From contig JAITQR010000093.1 in NCBI GenBank assembly GCA_031288815.1, positions 1-5,532 of the forward strand: DNA of 5,532 nucleotides, in the 5' to 3' direction. The position numbers and the translations under genes are program-made. This document shows, piece by piece, positions 1 to 5,532 of this stretch; position 1 is the first letter of the stretch, and each line of letters starts with the position of its first letter. Below the pieces are notes generated by a model. The model searched no databases and was not told where the DNA came from. It saw nothing but the letters and a program-made list of their open reading frames with translations. This DNA is from Treponema sp. (GTDB lineage Bacteria; Spirochaetota; Spirochaetia; Treponematales; Breznakiellaceae).

Positions 1-2
1 AG

Positions 3-1100
3 GGGGCCTTAAAGAAGGGGGACGAGCTTACCAACACCCGGGCCCGTAAGAAGTTCAAGGTGGGACGGCTGGTGCGTATGCACTCGGACAGCATGGAGGA
101 CATCAACGAAGGCTCCCCCGGCGACATCGTGGCCCTGTTCGGCGTCGACTGCGCCTCGGGGGACACCTTCTGCGGCGGCGGGCTCAACTACGCCATGTCG
201 TCCATGTACGTGCCCGAGCCGGTTATCTCCCTGGCTATCAACCCGGTGGACAAAAAATCGGCGGATCAGATGGCCAAGGCCCTGAACCGTTTTACCAAGG
301 AGGATCCCACTTTCCAGACCTACGTGGATCCCGAATCGAACCAGACTATTGTCAAGGGCATGGGGGAACTCCACCTGGAGGTGTACATCGAGCGGATGCG
401 CCGGGAGTACAAATGCGAGGTGGAGACCGGCATGCCCCAGGTTGCCTACCGGGAGACCATTACCCAGCGGGCGGAATTCAACTATACCCACAAGAAGCAG
501 ACCGGCGGTTCCGGGCAGTACGGCCGGGTAGCGGGCTTTATGGAGCCCTGGGACGGCGGGGACTACGAGTTTGTGGACTCTATCAAGGGAGGGGCCATCC
601 CCAACGAGTTTATCCCGAGCTGCGACAAGGGCTTTAAAGAGGCCATCAAGAAGGGCAGCCTTATCGGGTTCCCCATTGTGAATATCCGCTGTACCATCAA
701 CGACGGTCAGAGCCACCCGGTAGACTCCTCGGATATCGCCTTCCAGCTTGCCGCCATCGGCGCTTTCCGGGAAGCCTATAACAAGGCGAAACCCTGTATC
801 CTGGAACCGATCATGAAAGTCTCCGTGGAAGGCCCCAGCGAATTCCAGGGAAATATTTATGGCTCCCTTAACCAGCGCCGTGGTATAATATCCTCCTCCA
901 CCGAGGACGGCGCTTTCTGCCGGGTAGAGGCGGAGGCGCCTTTAAGCGAGATGTTCGGTTATTCCACGACGCTGCGTTCCCTAACCCAGGGAAAGGCGGA
1001 ATTCACCATGGAATTTGAAAAATACGGGAAAGTACCCGCCGGCATTTCCGACGCTCTGATCAAAGAGTACGTGGAAAAGCGGAGGAAAGAGCAAAAATAA
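3..1100 (+). CDS. fusA: Elongation factor G, spdEFG1/mitochondrial-EFG1 type (5' partial)
   Basis: This is the C-terminal 365 or so residues of a ribosomal translocase GTPase that moves tRNA and mRNA through the ribosome after peptide-bond formation. The frame is open from the window edge, so the N-terminal GTPase domain and part of domain II (about 325 residues, judged by the usual ~690-residue length) lie upstream; the internal GTG at 60 is not a start. Visible parts in order are the end of domain II ([12 protein letters not shown]), domain III ([34 protein letters not shown]), domain IV ([15 protein letters not shown]) with the conserved tip histidine in SHPVDSS (His codon 714-716), and domain V ([20 protein letters not shown]). 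The DCASGDTF and GELHLE(V/I)Y wording matches mitochondrial EFG1 and spirochaetal spdEFG1 better than classical EF-G. In Borrelia this type is known to act as the translocase while a second paralogue serves ribosome recycling. It ends in a short basic tail (EKRRKEQK). It is probably co-transcribed with the next gene. Confidence 0.96.
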   Translation, partial: GALKKGDELTNTRARKKFKVGRLVRMHSDSMEDINEGSPGDIVALFGVDCASGDTFCGGGLNYAMSSMYVPEPVISLAINPVDKKSADQMAKALNRFTKEDPTFQTYVDPESNQTIVKGMGELHLEVYIERMRREYKCEVETGMPQVAYRETITQRAEFNYTHKKQTGGSGQYGRVAGFMEPWDGGDYEFVDSIKGGAIPNEFIPSCDKGFKEAIKKGSLIGFPIVNIRCTINDGQSHPVDSSDIAFQLAAIGAFREAYNKAKPCILEPIMKVSVEGPSEFQGNIYGSLNQRRGIISSSTEDGAFCRVEAEAPLSEMFGYSTTLRSLTQGKAEFTMEFEKYGKVPAGISDALIKEYVEKRRKEQK

Positions 1101-1116
1101 CGAGGAGTAAGAGAGA

Positions 1117-1821
1117 ATGGTTAAAGACGAGCTGATTCAACGCAGTCCGGTGCGAATATTTGATAAATCCATTCACGGCGGCCTCAAAGCCGGTGAAATT
1201 GGCGTAATCGCCTCCCCCAGCGGTATCGGGAAAACATCGGTGCTGGTACAGATCGCCCTGGACAAGCTGCTCCGGAACCGGAAGGTGATCCACGTCTCCT
1301 TTACCCAGCAGGCCAGCTACGTAATCGCCTGGTACGAGGATATCTTTGACGAGTTTATCAGGAAGAAGAACCTGGAAAATTCCCGGGACGTGAAAAACGA
1401 ACTGGTAAAAAACCGGGTTCTGATGAATTTCAACCAGGACGGGGTTACGGGGGATCAGATCCTGCGGAGTCTCCGGGCGATGATCATTGACGGGGGTTTT
1501 AAAGCCGAATCCCTGATCATCGACGGCTTTGATTTCGCCAAAATGGACCGGGACCGGCTTGCCAAGGTAAAAGACTTTGCCGGGGAACTGGGCCTGGAAG
1601 TCTGGTACAGCTGCGCCGTTCCCTCCGGGGAAGACCAGTACACCAAACAGGGCGTCCCCGTTCTGCTCAAGGACTACGTGGACCTTATTGATTCGGTGAT
1701 CGTCCTGGAACCGAAAAGCGACCATATCGAGTTTTCGGTCTCTAAAGACCGGGATACTTACAACCCCGCGTCCATGGCCCTGAAGCTGGATCCCAAGACC
1801 CTCCTGATCCTGGAAGGCTAG
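1117..1821 (+). CDS. RecA-fold P-loop NTPase-like protein, uncharacterised, in operon with EF-G
   Basis: A complete 234-residue soluble protein whose function I do not recognise. It begins 16 nt after the EF-G stop, with GAGGAG (1102-1107) nine bases before the ATG, so co-transcription and coupled expression are likely. The fold is that of the RecA/KaiC/DnaB/RadA group: an N-terminal segment (FDKSIHGGLKAGEIGVI, residues 15-31), a Walker A-like loop SPSGIGKTS (33-41, Lys39, Thr40), a Walker B-like strand SLIIDGFDF (132-140, Asp136), and a C-terminal strand with KDR (210-212) resembling the K-x-R motif at the end of DnaB/RadA-type cores. Two departures stand out. The first Gly of Walker A is Ser33. 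The strand that normally ends in the catalytic Glu (VSGEE in RadA, TFEE in KaiC, SLEM in DnaB) reads VSFTQQ (60-65) with no acidic residue. It has no helicase, DNA-binding or zinc-finger extension and no membrane segment. Its size is that of a single minimal RecA core. The fold assignment is fairly sure; any role in translation rests only on the EF-G linkage. Confidence 0.9.
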   Translation: MVKDELIQRSPVRIFDKSIHGGLKAGEIGVIASPSGIGKTSVLVQIALDKLLRNRKVIHVSFTQQASYVIAWYEDIFDEFIRKKNLENSRDVKNELVKNRVLMNFNQDGVTGDQILRSLRAMIIDGGFKAESLIIDGFDFAKMDRDRLAKVKDFAGELGLEVWYSCAVPSGEDQYTKQGVPVLLKDYVDLIDSVIVLEPKSDHIEFSVSKDRDTYNPASMALKLDPKTLLILEG

Positions 1822-1827
1822 CAGGGC

Positions 1828-1854
1828 GGTTTGTCGCGCCTCGCGCGCAAAACC
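1828..1854 (+). repeat. Inverted repeat (hairpin) between convergent genes
   Basis: Arms 1828-1839 (GGTTTGTCGCGC) and 1843-1854 (GCGCGCAAAACC) pair at 10 of 12 positions around a CTC loop, with a two-base internal mismatch. It sits seven bases after the stop codon of the RecA-fold gene and could slow or end rightward transcription of the EF-G operon. No T-run follows it on the plus strand, so it is not a canonical intrinsic terminator in that direction. Confidence 0.45.
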
Positions 1855-1880
1855 CGGCGGCGTATCGCCTGACAGCCGGG
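1849..1880 (-). terminator. Probable rho-independent terminator of the mannosidase gene
   Basis: Read on the minus strand, just after the mannosidase stop (1884-1882), the sequence is CCCGGC, TGTCA, GGCG, ATA, CGCC, GCCGGG, then TTTT. The CCCGGC/GCCGGG outer stem (1875-1880 with 1853-1858) and the GGCG/CGCC inner stem (1866-1869 with 1859-1862) stack on one side, with a five-base bulge on the other. The T-run is only four bases, so efficiency may be moderate. It shares bases with the adjacent hairpin at 1828-1854, so both cannot form fully on the same RNA. Confidence 0.5.
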
Positions 1881-1881
1881 A

Positions 1882-4800
1882 CTATCCGAATTTTACCCGC
1901 AGGGTCTTGATCTCGAAGGGACGGAACTCAAGGGGAAGCTCCCTTCCGGTAAAGGGAAGGGCCCTTCCGTTTTCCTCAAGCATATCCGTTTCCTCCGCCC
2001 CGGCGAGGGGCCTGGGGAAACGCAGAACCGTCCGCGCCCTGCCCCCCAGGCTTTCGTAGAGGCGGAGTACAAGCCCACCGCCGGATTCGGGCGCCTTGAC
2101 GCACTCAACGATTACCGCCTCCCCCTCTACGGAGCAGAGGGAATAAGCCGCGGAGCCTCCCGTCTTTGCGGTACCGCCGCCCGCCCCGGTATTCCGCGCC
2201 TCCGGGCCGTCCGGGCCTTGCGCGGCTTCGAGGACGGCGGCGGCGTTCAACTCGTAGGCGCCGCGTATGGTCCGGGAAGCGGCGAAACTCCCCGTAAAGG
2301 GAAGCAGCGCGTAGGTAAACCGGTGTTCCCCGTAATCCGCCTCCGGGTCCGGGGCCTTGGGGGAACGGAGAAGGGTAAGCCGCATGCGGGTGGTGGTCCC
2401 GCCCTCCGGTCCCGCCAGGGGGGAAACGTCGTGGCCGTATTTGCAATCGTTGAGCAGGGCAAGCCCGCCGCCGGCCCCTTCCTCGACACAGATCCACTTG
2501 TGGGCGCAGATTTCGAACTTGGCCCGGTCCTGGGGCAGGTTCCGGTGGGTATTCCGGAAAACGTGGCCGTACTGCACCTCGCAGCGGACTTCCCCGCTGT
2601 CTATGGCGGTATCGAAGCCAACCTTGAGAAGCCGCCGCCGTTCCCGCCAATCCACCCTGGTCTGGAAGTCGATGCGGGGATCCTCGCCGTAAAACACCAG
2701 ATCCTGTACCAGCGTGGAGGCCGAGGCGATACGGTATGTCTGCCGGAGCCGGAACGAGACCGGCCCCTGGCTTACCACTTCCGAGGAGACCAGGGAAGTT
2801 TCCTCTTGAAGATACCTGGTCCAGTCCGCGTCGATATCCCAGGCCTCCCAGTAAACCGGTACATCCTCGGCGCTGACAAAACGGTTGAAGCTCCCCCCCG
2901 GCGCGACCAGTTCGGTCCGGCCGCGCAGATCCACCAGGCTGCGGATTCTCCCGCAGGCTTCAAAGCCGACCCGGTAGAAGGGAGTCTCTAACAGGCCGTC
3001 CCGGTAGTTAAAGACCGGGCCGGAAGAACCCCCGGCCTCCGGGGGAGTCCCAATCCTGCTGAACGCGGCCCAGCCCAGGGGCGGCAGTTTGGGGGCGCAA
3101 AGCGCCCCTTCCCCGCCTTCAAGATCCCTGAAGTACTGAACCGGATACACGGCCCCGTCCGCTCCCCGGAGGGCGCCGCATCTGTCCCCGGCGCGTTCCA
3201 GCTTTTCCGCGGGGAAGGTCTGGGGATCCCGCCGTTCCCAGGAAAGATCGTTGAAGACCAGCACGTCGGCCCCGCTGGTACCCAGGAGGAAGCGGCGGTA
3301 TTTTTCCCCCAGGGAGGCCAGATCCGCCAGAATCCTCGCGTGGGCCGCCTCGGCTTCCTGGTATACCCGGCGGATGGAGGAGCCGGGAATGATATCGTGG
3401 AACTGCAGGGTAAGGGTCTCTTTCCAGGCCCTGTCCAGTTCTTTCTTTGGATAAGCCCCCGCTCCCGAAAGCCCCGTATCCGCGGCGGCCAGCGCGGCGA
3501 TCCACTCGGTATGCCGGAGGGCAAACTCCGCCCGCCGGTTGTTCCGCTTGGTGCGCCCCTGGGTGGTGTAGGTTCCCCGGTGAAGCTCCAGGTAAAGCTC
3601 CCCCCTCCACTCGGGCCAGTCGCGTTCCTGGGCGAAGATCTCGGCCGCCGCGGCGGACACGGGTTTCCACTGCGCCCTGGGGAGGCCCTCAAGGTTCGAC
3701 AGCCGGCGGGCCATTTCCAGATCCGATCTCATGGTCCCGCCGCCGCCGTCCCCTTCCCCGATGGATTTTATAACCCCCCTTTGCAGTTCCTTGTGCTGAA
3801 CCTCCCGCCAGGTTTCCGCCAGGCTTTCCGGGTTTACCCGCCCGTTGTAACCGTTCACCCGGGCGGTGATAAAATGGGTCTTGATGCCGGTTCCGTCTAT
3901 GCCCCGCCAGATAAAAGTGTCGTAGGGGAAGCGGGTCGTGTCGTTCCAGTTAATTTTACTGGTGACAAAGTACTGTATCCCGCAGCCTTTGAGGATCTGG
4001 GGAAGCGCCGCGGCGTAGCCGAACACATCGGGCAGCCACAGGGTATCCGCCTCGTAGCCGAAAGCCTCCCGGTTAAAAGCCTTGCCGTAGAGAAACTGAC
4101 GCACCAGGGATTCCCCGGAGGGGATGTTACAGTCCGCTTCTACCCACATACCCCCGTTCGGTTCCCAGCAGCCGTTTTTGTAGGCTTCCTTTACCGCCTC
4201 AAAAATAACCGGGTATTCGTTTTTGACGATCTCAAGCTGGCAGGGCTGGGATTGGATAAAAACAAATTCGGGATACTCGGCGGCGAACCTGGTCATGTTA
4301 ATAAAAGTGCGGGCCACCTTCCGCTCGGTCTCGCCGATATGCCAGAGCCAGGCGTGATCGATGTGGGCGTGGCCGATAAGGTAAACCGAGGGAACAGTAT
4401 CGCCGTTTTTCGCCAGAAGCAGCGGGGCGATCCGTGCCGACGCCCGGAGCGCCTGTTCCTCCAGTTCGCCGGAAGAATCCGCGGAAAGAGCCTGGGCCCC
4501 GGCGGCGGAAAGGCTCAGTTCCCCCAGGGCCTCAAAAAGCCCCTTGATAATCCGGGCTTTACGGAGGGAATCCTTGTCCAGTTCTTTGGCCGCGCCGTAG
4601 AGGGCAAGGACATCGTAGTAAAGGGAATGAAGGGCCGGGATCCGTTCCAGGAGAAATCCCCCCTCGAAGGTATTGGGAAAGGAATCAAGATGCCTTCCCA
4701 GGGTGATAATGATCGTTTCGCCCTGGAACGGCCCGGAGCCGTTGTAGGGGTGTCCCGCGTAAGCCTCGACGTGAAGGGTATGTTCCGCCCCGTCCGCGTC

Positions 4801-5133
4801 TATCCTGATTTTCTTGTGGAACATGTTGAAGGCCCCGGCGGCTTTCCCGTCGATGAAGGCCAGGGAATCGGCGTTGGGAAGGACGCTGAGGAAGAGGGGG
4901 CGGTCCTGGTTTTTCGGCGCCCGGTAAACCGCTCGGAACCACGCGCAGTTCCACGCCTTCCCCCAGGGGGCGGGGCTGTCAATCTTCCGCCATTGGGCGT
5001 CCCCGGGCGGAGCCCGGTAGGTTTTTTCGGTTTCAAAAATCTCAAAATCCAGCGCCGCGATTTTACGGTAGGAATTCTTTTCAAGGAATTCAAGATACTG
5101 ATTGACGCGGCCTTCCGCTTTAGGGATCAACAT
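1882..5133 (-). CDS. Cytoplasmic alpha-mannosidase, glycoside hydrolase family 38
   Basis: A complete 1083-residue retaining alpha-mannosidase that removes non-reducing alpha-D-mannose from oligosaccharides using a zinc ion. The length suits the ManA/Ams1-like class II group. Residues 1-240 form the N-terminal accessory region (PWGKAWNCAWFRAVY, PYNGSGPFQGE). The GH38 catalytic domain follows, with zinc ligands in GHAHIDHAWLW (His257, Asp259) and the nucleophile Asp369 in WLPDVFGYAAALPQIL, also a zinc ligand. The mid domain has the fourth zinc ligand in ELHRGTYTTQGRTKRNNRR (His518) and the conserved FHDIIPGSS (579-586). The C-terminal beta-sandwich region runs from about 625 to the end, with the family block AKFEICAHKW (871-880) and LLNDCKYGHDV. 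All expected catalytic residues are present. There is no signal peptide or membrane segment, so it should act on imported or internal glycans. The ATG is supported by GGAGG (5143-5147) nine bases upstream. A Gly/Ala-rich insert at 970-997 is unusual. Exact linkage preference cannot be read from the sequence. Confidence 0.96.
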   Translation of the reverse strand: MLIPKAEGRVNQYLEFLEKNSYRKIAALDFEIFETEKTYRAPPGDAQWRKIDSPAPWGKAWNCAWFRAVYRAPKNQDRPLFLSVLPNADSLAFIDGKAAGAFNMFHKKIRIDADGAEHTLHVEAYAGHPYNGSGPFQGETIIITLGRHLDSFPNTFEGGFLLERIPALHSLYYDVLALYGAAKELDKDSLRKARIIKGLFEALGELSLSAAGAQALSADSSGELEEQALRASARIAPLLLAKNGDTVPSVYLIGHAHIDHAWLWHIGETERKVARTFINMTRFAAEYPEFVFIQSQPCQLEIVKNEYPVIFEAVKEAYKNGCWEPNGGMWVEADCNIPSGESLVRQFLYGKAFNREAFGYEADTLWLPDVFGYAAALPQILKGCGIQYFVTSKINWNDTTRFPYDTFIWRGIDGTGIKTHFITARVNGYNGRVNPESLAETWREVQHKELQRGVIKSIGEGDGGGGTMRSDLEMARRLSNLEGLPRAQWKPVSAAAAEIFAQERDWPEWRGELYLELHRGTYTTQGRTKRNNRRAEFALRHTEWIAALAAADTGLSGAGAYPKKELDRAWKETLTLQFHDIIPGSSIRRVYQEAEAAHARILADLASLGEKYRRFLLGTSGADVLVFNDLSWERRDPQTFPAEKLERAGDRCGALRGADGAVYPVQYFRDLEGGEGALCAPKLPPLGWAAFSRIGTPPEAGGSSGPVFNYRDGLLETPFYRVGFEACGRIRSLVDLRGRTELVAPGGSFNRFVSAEDVPVYWEAWDIDADWTRYLQEETSLVSSEVVSQGPVSFRLRQTYRIASASTLVQDLVFYGEDPRIDFQTRVDWRERRRLLKVGFDTAIDSGEVRCEVQYGHVFRNTHRNLPQDRAKFEICAHKWICVEEGAGGGLALLNDCKYGHDVSPLAGPEGGTTTRMRLTLLRSPKAPDPEADYGEHRFTYALLPFTGSFAASRTIRGAYELNAAAVLEAAQGPDGPEARNTGAGGGTAKTGGSAAYSLCSVEGEAVIVECVKAPESGGGLVLRLYESLGGRARTVLRFPRPLAGAEETDMLEENGRALPFTGRELPLEFRPFEIKTLRVKFG

Positions 5134-5153
5134 AGGGTTCAGCCTCCAAGATG

Positions 5154-5182
5154 ACTATAAAGCCTTTCGCGCGGGTTTTCAA
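5154..5182 (-). promoter_or_regulatory. Sigma70-type promoter of the mannosidase gene
   Basis: On the minus strand a -35 TTGAAA (5182-5177) is followed by a 17-base spacer and a -10 TATAGT (5159-5154). Both hexamers match consensus at 5 of 6 positions and the spacing is optimal. The expected start of transcription is near 5147, which leaves a leader of only about 14 bases, so the GGAGG ribosome binding site (5143-5147) would lie at the very 5' end of the message. Confidence 0.65.
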
Positions 5183-5224
5183 GGGAGGGGAAGATCAGGA
5201 TCCGCGGGGCGTGGCGACAGCGAT

Positions 5225-5248
5225 CCTCCCCGGTCTGGTCCGGGGAGG
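5225..5248. repeat. Perfect 9-bp inverted repeat between the divergent promoters
   Basis: CCTCCCCGG (5225-5233) and CCGGGGAGG (5240-5248) are exact reverse complements around a six-base loop, TCTGGT. It lies upstream of both promoters, outside either predicted transcript. The right arm can alternatively pair with downstream bases: GGGGA (5242-5246) with TCCCC (5250-5254). No T-run follows on either strand, so a terminator is unlikely. A protein binding site shared by the two promoters is possible but unproven. Confidence 0.5.
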
Positions 5249-5312
5249 TTCCCCAAAAACCGGAGCCCCGGCAAAGCCTTAAAGACATATCCGGCGGATT
5301 TTGTGATTTTGT

Positions 5313-5341
5313 TTGACAAACCTTAAGATTATCACTATTAT
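5313..5341 (+). promoter_or_regulatory. Strong sigma70-type promoter of the rightward membrane-protein gene
   Basis: A perfect -35 TTGACA (5313-5318), a 17-base spacer and a -10 TATTAT (5336-5341, 5 of 6) sit in an AT-rich stretch that contrasts with the GC-rich surroundings. Transcription should begin near 5348, giving a leader of about 52 bases before the ATG at 5400. The -35 lies inside a short perfect palindrome, GTTTG-A-CAAAC (5311-5321), which could be a repressor site. Confidence 0.7.
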
Positions 5342-5351
5342 TGACCATCTG

Positions 5352-5369
5352 TTGGTTTTTTCTAACCAA
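5352..5369 (+). repeat. Small hairpin in the predicted leader of the rightward gene
   Basis: TTGGTT (5352-5357) and AACCAA (5364-5369) form a perfect 6-bp stem with a six-base T-rich loop, just after the predicted transcription start. It ends 16 bases before the Shine-Dalgarno and leaves that site free. It may stabilise the 5' end of the mRNA or be an operator at DNA level. It is short and AT-rich, so chance is a real alternative. Confidence 0.35.
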
Positions 5370-5399
5370 ATCATGCTGTACCGTTAGGAGGAATAGGCT

Positions 5400-5532
5400 A
5401 TGAGTGATGTTAGAGAAAAGAAGAATTTCTGGGCCCTGGAACCGGGCGAAATCAGAAAACCCGGCCTGACTCATGTCGTCATGACCGCGTTGTTCGCCGG
5501 CGTAGGTATTGTGGTGGGTACTTTCGGCAGCC
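5400..5532 (+). CDS. Probable integral membrane protein, N-terminal fragment (3' partial)
   Basis: Only the first 44 codons are inside the window, open to the edge. The start is well supported: AGGAGG (5386-5391) lies eight bases before the ATG, behind a near-consensus promoter. Residues 1-23 are polar and basic (REKKN, EPGEIRKPGL), and residues from about 24 onward (HVVMTALFAGVGIVVGTFG) form an uninterrupted hydrophobic stretch consistent with a first membrane helix, with the charged N-terminus inside the cell. The distance from Met1 to the hydrophobic core and the lack of a lipobox or visible cleavage site argue for a membrane anchor rather than a secreted protein. I do not recognise the family. 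Its divergent arrangement with the mannosidase makes a sugar-transport role conceivable, but nothing in the visible residues shows it. Confidence 0.75.
   Translation, partial: MSDVREKKNFWALEPGEIRKPGLTHVVMTALFAGVGIVVGTFGS

Noticed and set aside
9..716. A 235-codon minus-strand open frame opposite EF-G
   Set aside because: The opposite strand matches EF-G motif by motif across this whole stretch, so the reverse frame is incidental.
1060..1725. A 221-codon minus-strand open frame opposite the RecA-fold gene
   Set aside because: The plus-strand frame has a Shine-Dalgarno, Walker-type motifs and operon spacing; the reverse frame shows none of these.
2218..2991. A 257-codon plus-strand open frame opposite the C-terminal part of the mannosidase
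   Set aside because: It has the same composition bias, no recognised domain and no convincing ribosome binding site; it is a shadow of the mannosidase codons.
3340..5154. A 604-codon open frame on the plus strand opposite the mannosidase
   Set aside because: It lies entirely antisense to a well-conserved GH38 gene, its translation is Pro/Gly/Arg-rich with no recognisable motif, and long antisense frames are expected opposite GC-rich genes.
5225..5254. Reading the 9-bp hairpin as an intrinsic terminator or attenuator
   Set aside because: No T-run follows on either strand and it lies upstream of both predicted transcription starts, so it would not normally be transcribed.
5102..5326. A 74-codon plus-strand open frame over the mannosidase start and the intergenic region
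   Set aside because: It begins inside the mannosidase coding region on the opposite strand, has low-complexity Gly/Arg/Ser content and ends within the rightward promoter.
5139..5474. A 111-codon minus-strand open frame across the divergent intergenic region
   Set aside because: It would overlap both predicted promoters and the start of the rightward gene, and its translation has no domain-like character.

Overview
The window looks like chromosomal housekeeping DNA from a spirochaete, most plausibly a GC-rich Treponema/Spirochaeta-type lineage. The main clue is the truncated elongation factor G at the left edge. Its sequence ([12 protein letters not shown] in domain [19 protein letters not shown] in domain III) belongs to the spdEFG1/mitochondrial-EFG1 clade, which in bacteria is known from spirochaetes, planctomycetes and some deltaproteobacteria, rather than to the ordinary bacterial EF-G. 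The taxon call is an inference from this one protein family.

Layout. Positions 3-1100 (+) hold the C-terminal half of EF-G (domains II-end to V). After a 16-nt gap with a good Shine-Dalgarno comes a 234-residue RecA-fold P-loop protein (1117-1821, +), almost certainly in the same operon. A compact region (1822-1881) with hairpins separates this operon from a convergent gene. The largest gene, on the minus strand (5133 down to 1882), encodes a complete 1083-residue GH38 alpha-mannosidase without a signal peptide. A 266-nt divergent intergenic region (5134-5399) carries two back-to-back sigma70-type promoters, one for the mannosidase and one for a rightward gene, plus a perfect 9-bp hairpin between them. 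The rightward gene (5400 to beyond the window end) shows only its first 44 residues, a basic and polar N-terminus running into a membrane segment.

How the genes fit together. EF-G and the RecA-fold protein probably form a translation-linked transcription unit. The function of the second protein is unknown, and it appears to lack the usual catalytic glutamate. The mannosidase is a cytoplasmic glycan-degrading enzyme, so its substrate must be imported or produced inside the cell. The divergent membrane protein could be part of that uptake, but too little of it is visible to say. No mobile element, CRISPR array, tRNA or rRNA was seen. The most unusual item is the RecA-fold protein. The rest is well-formed but conventional.
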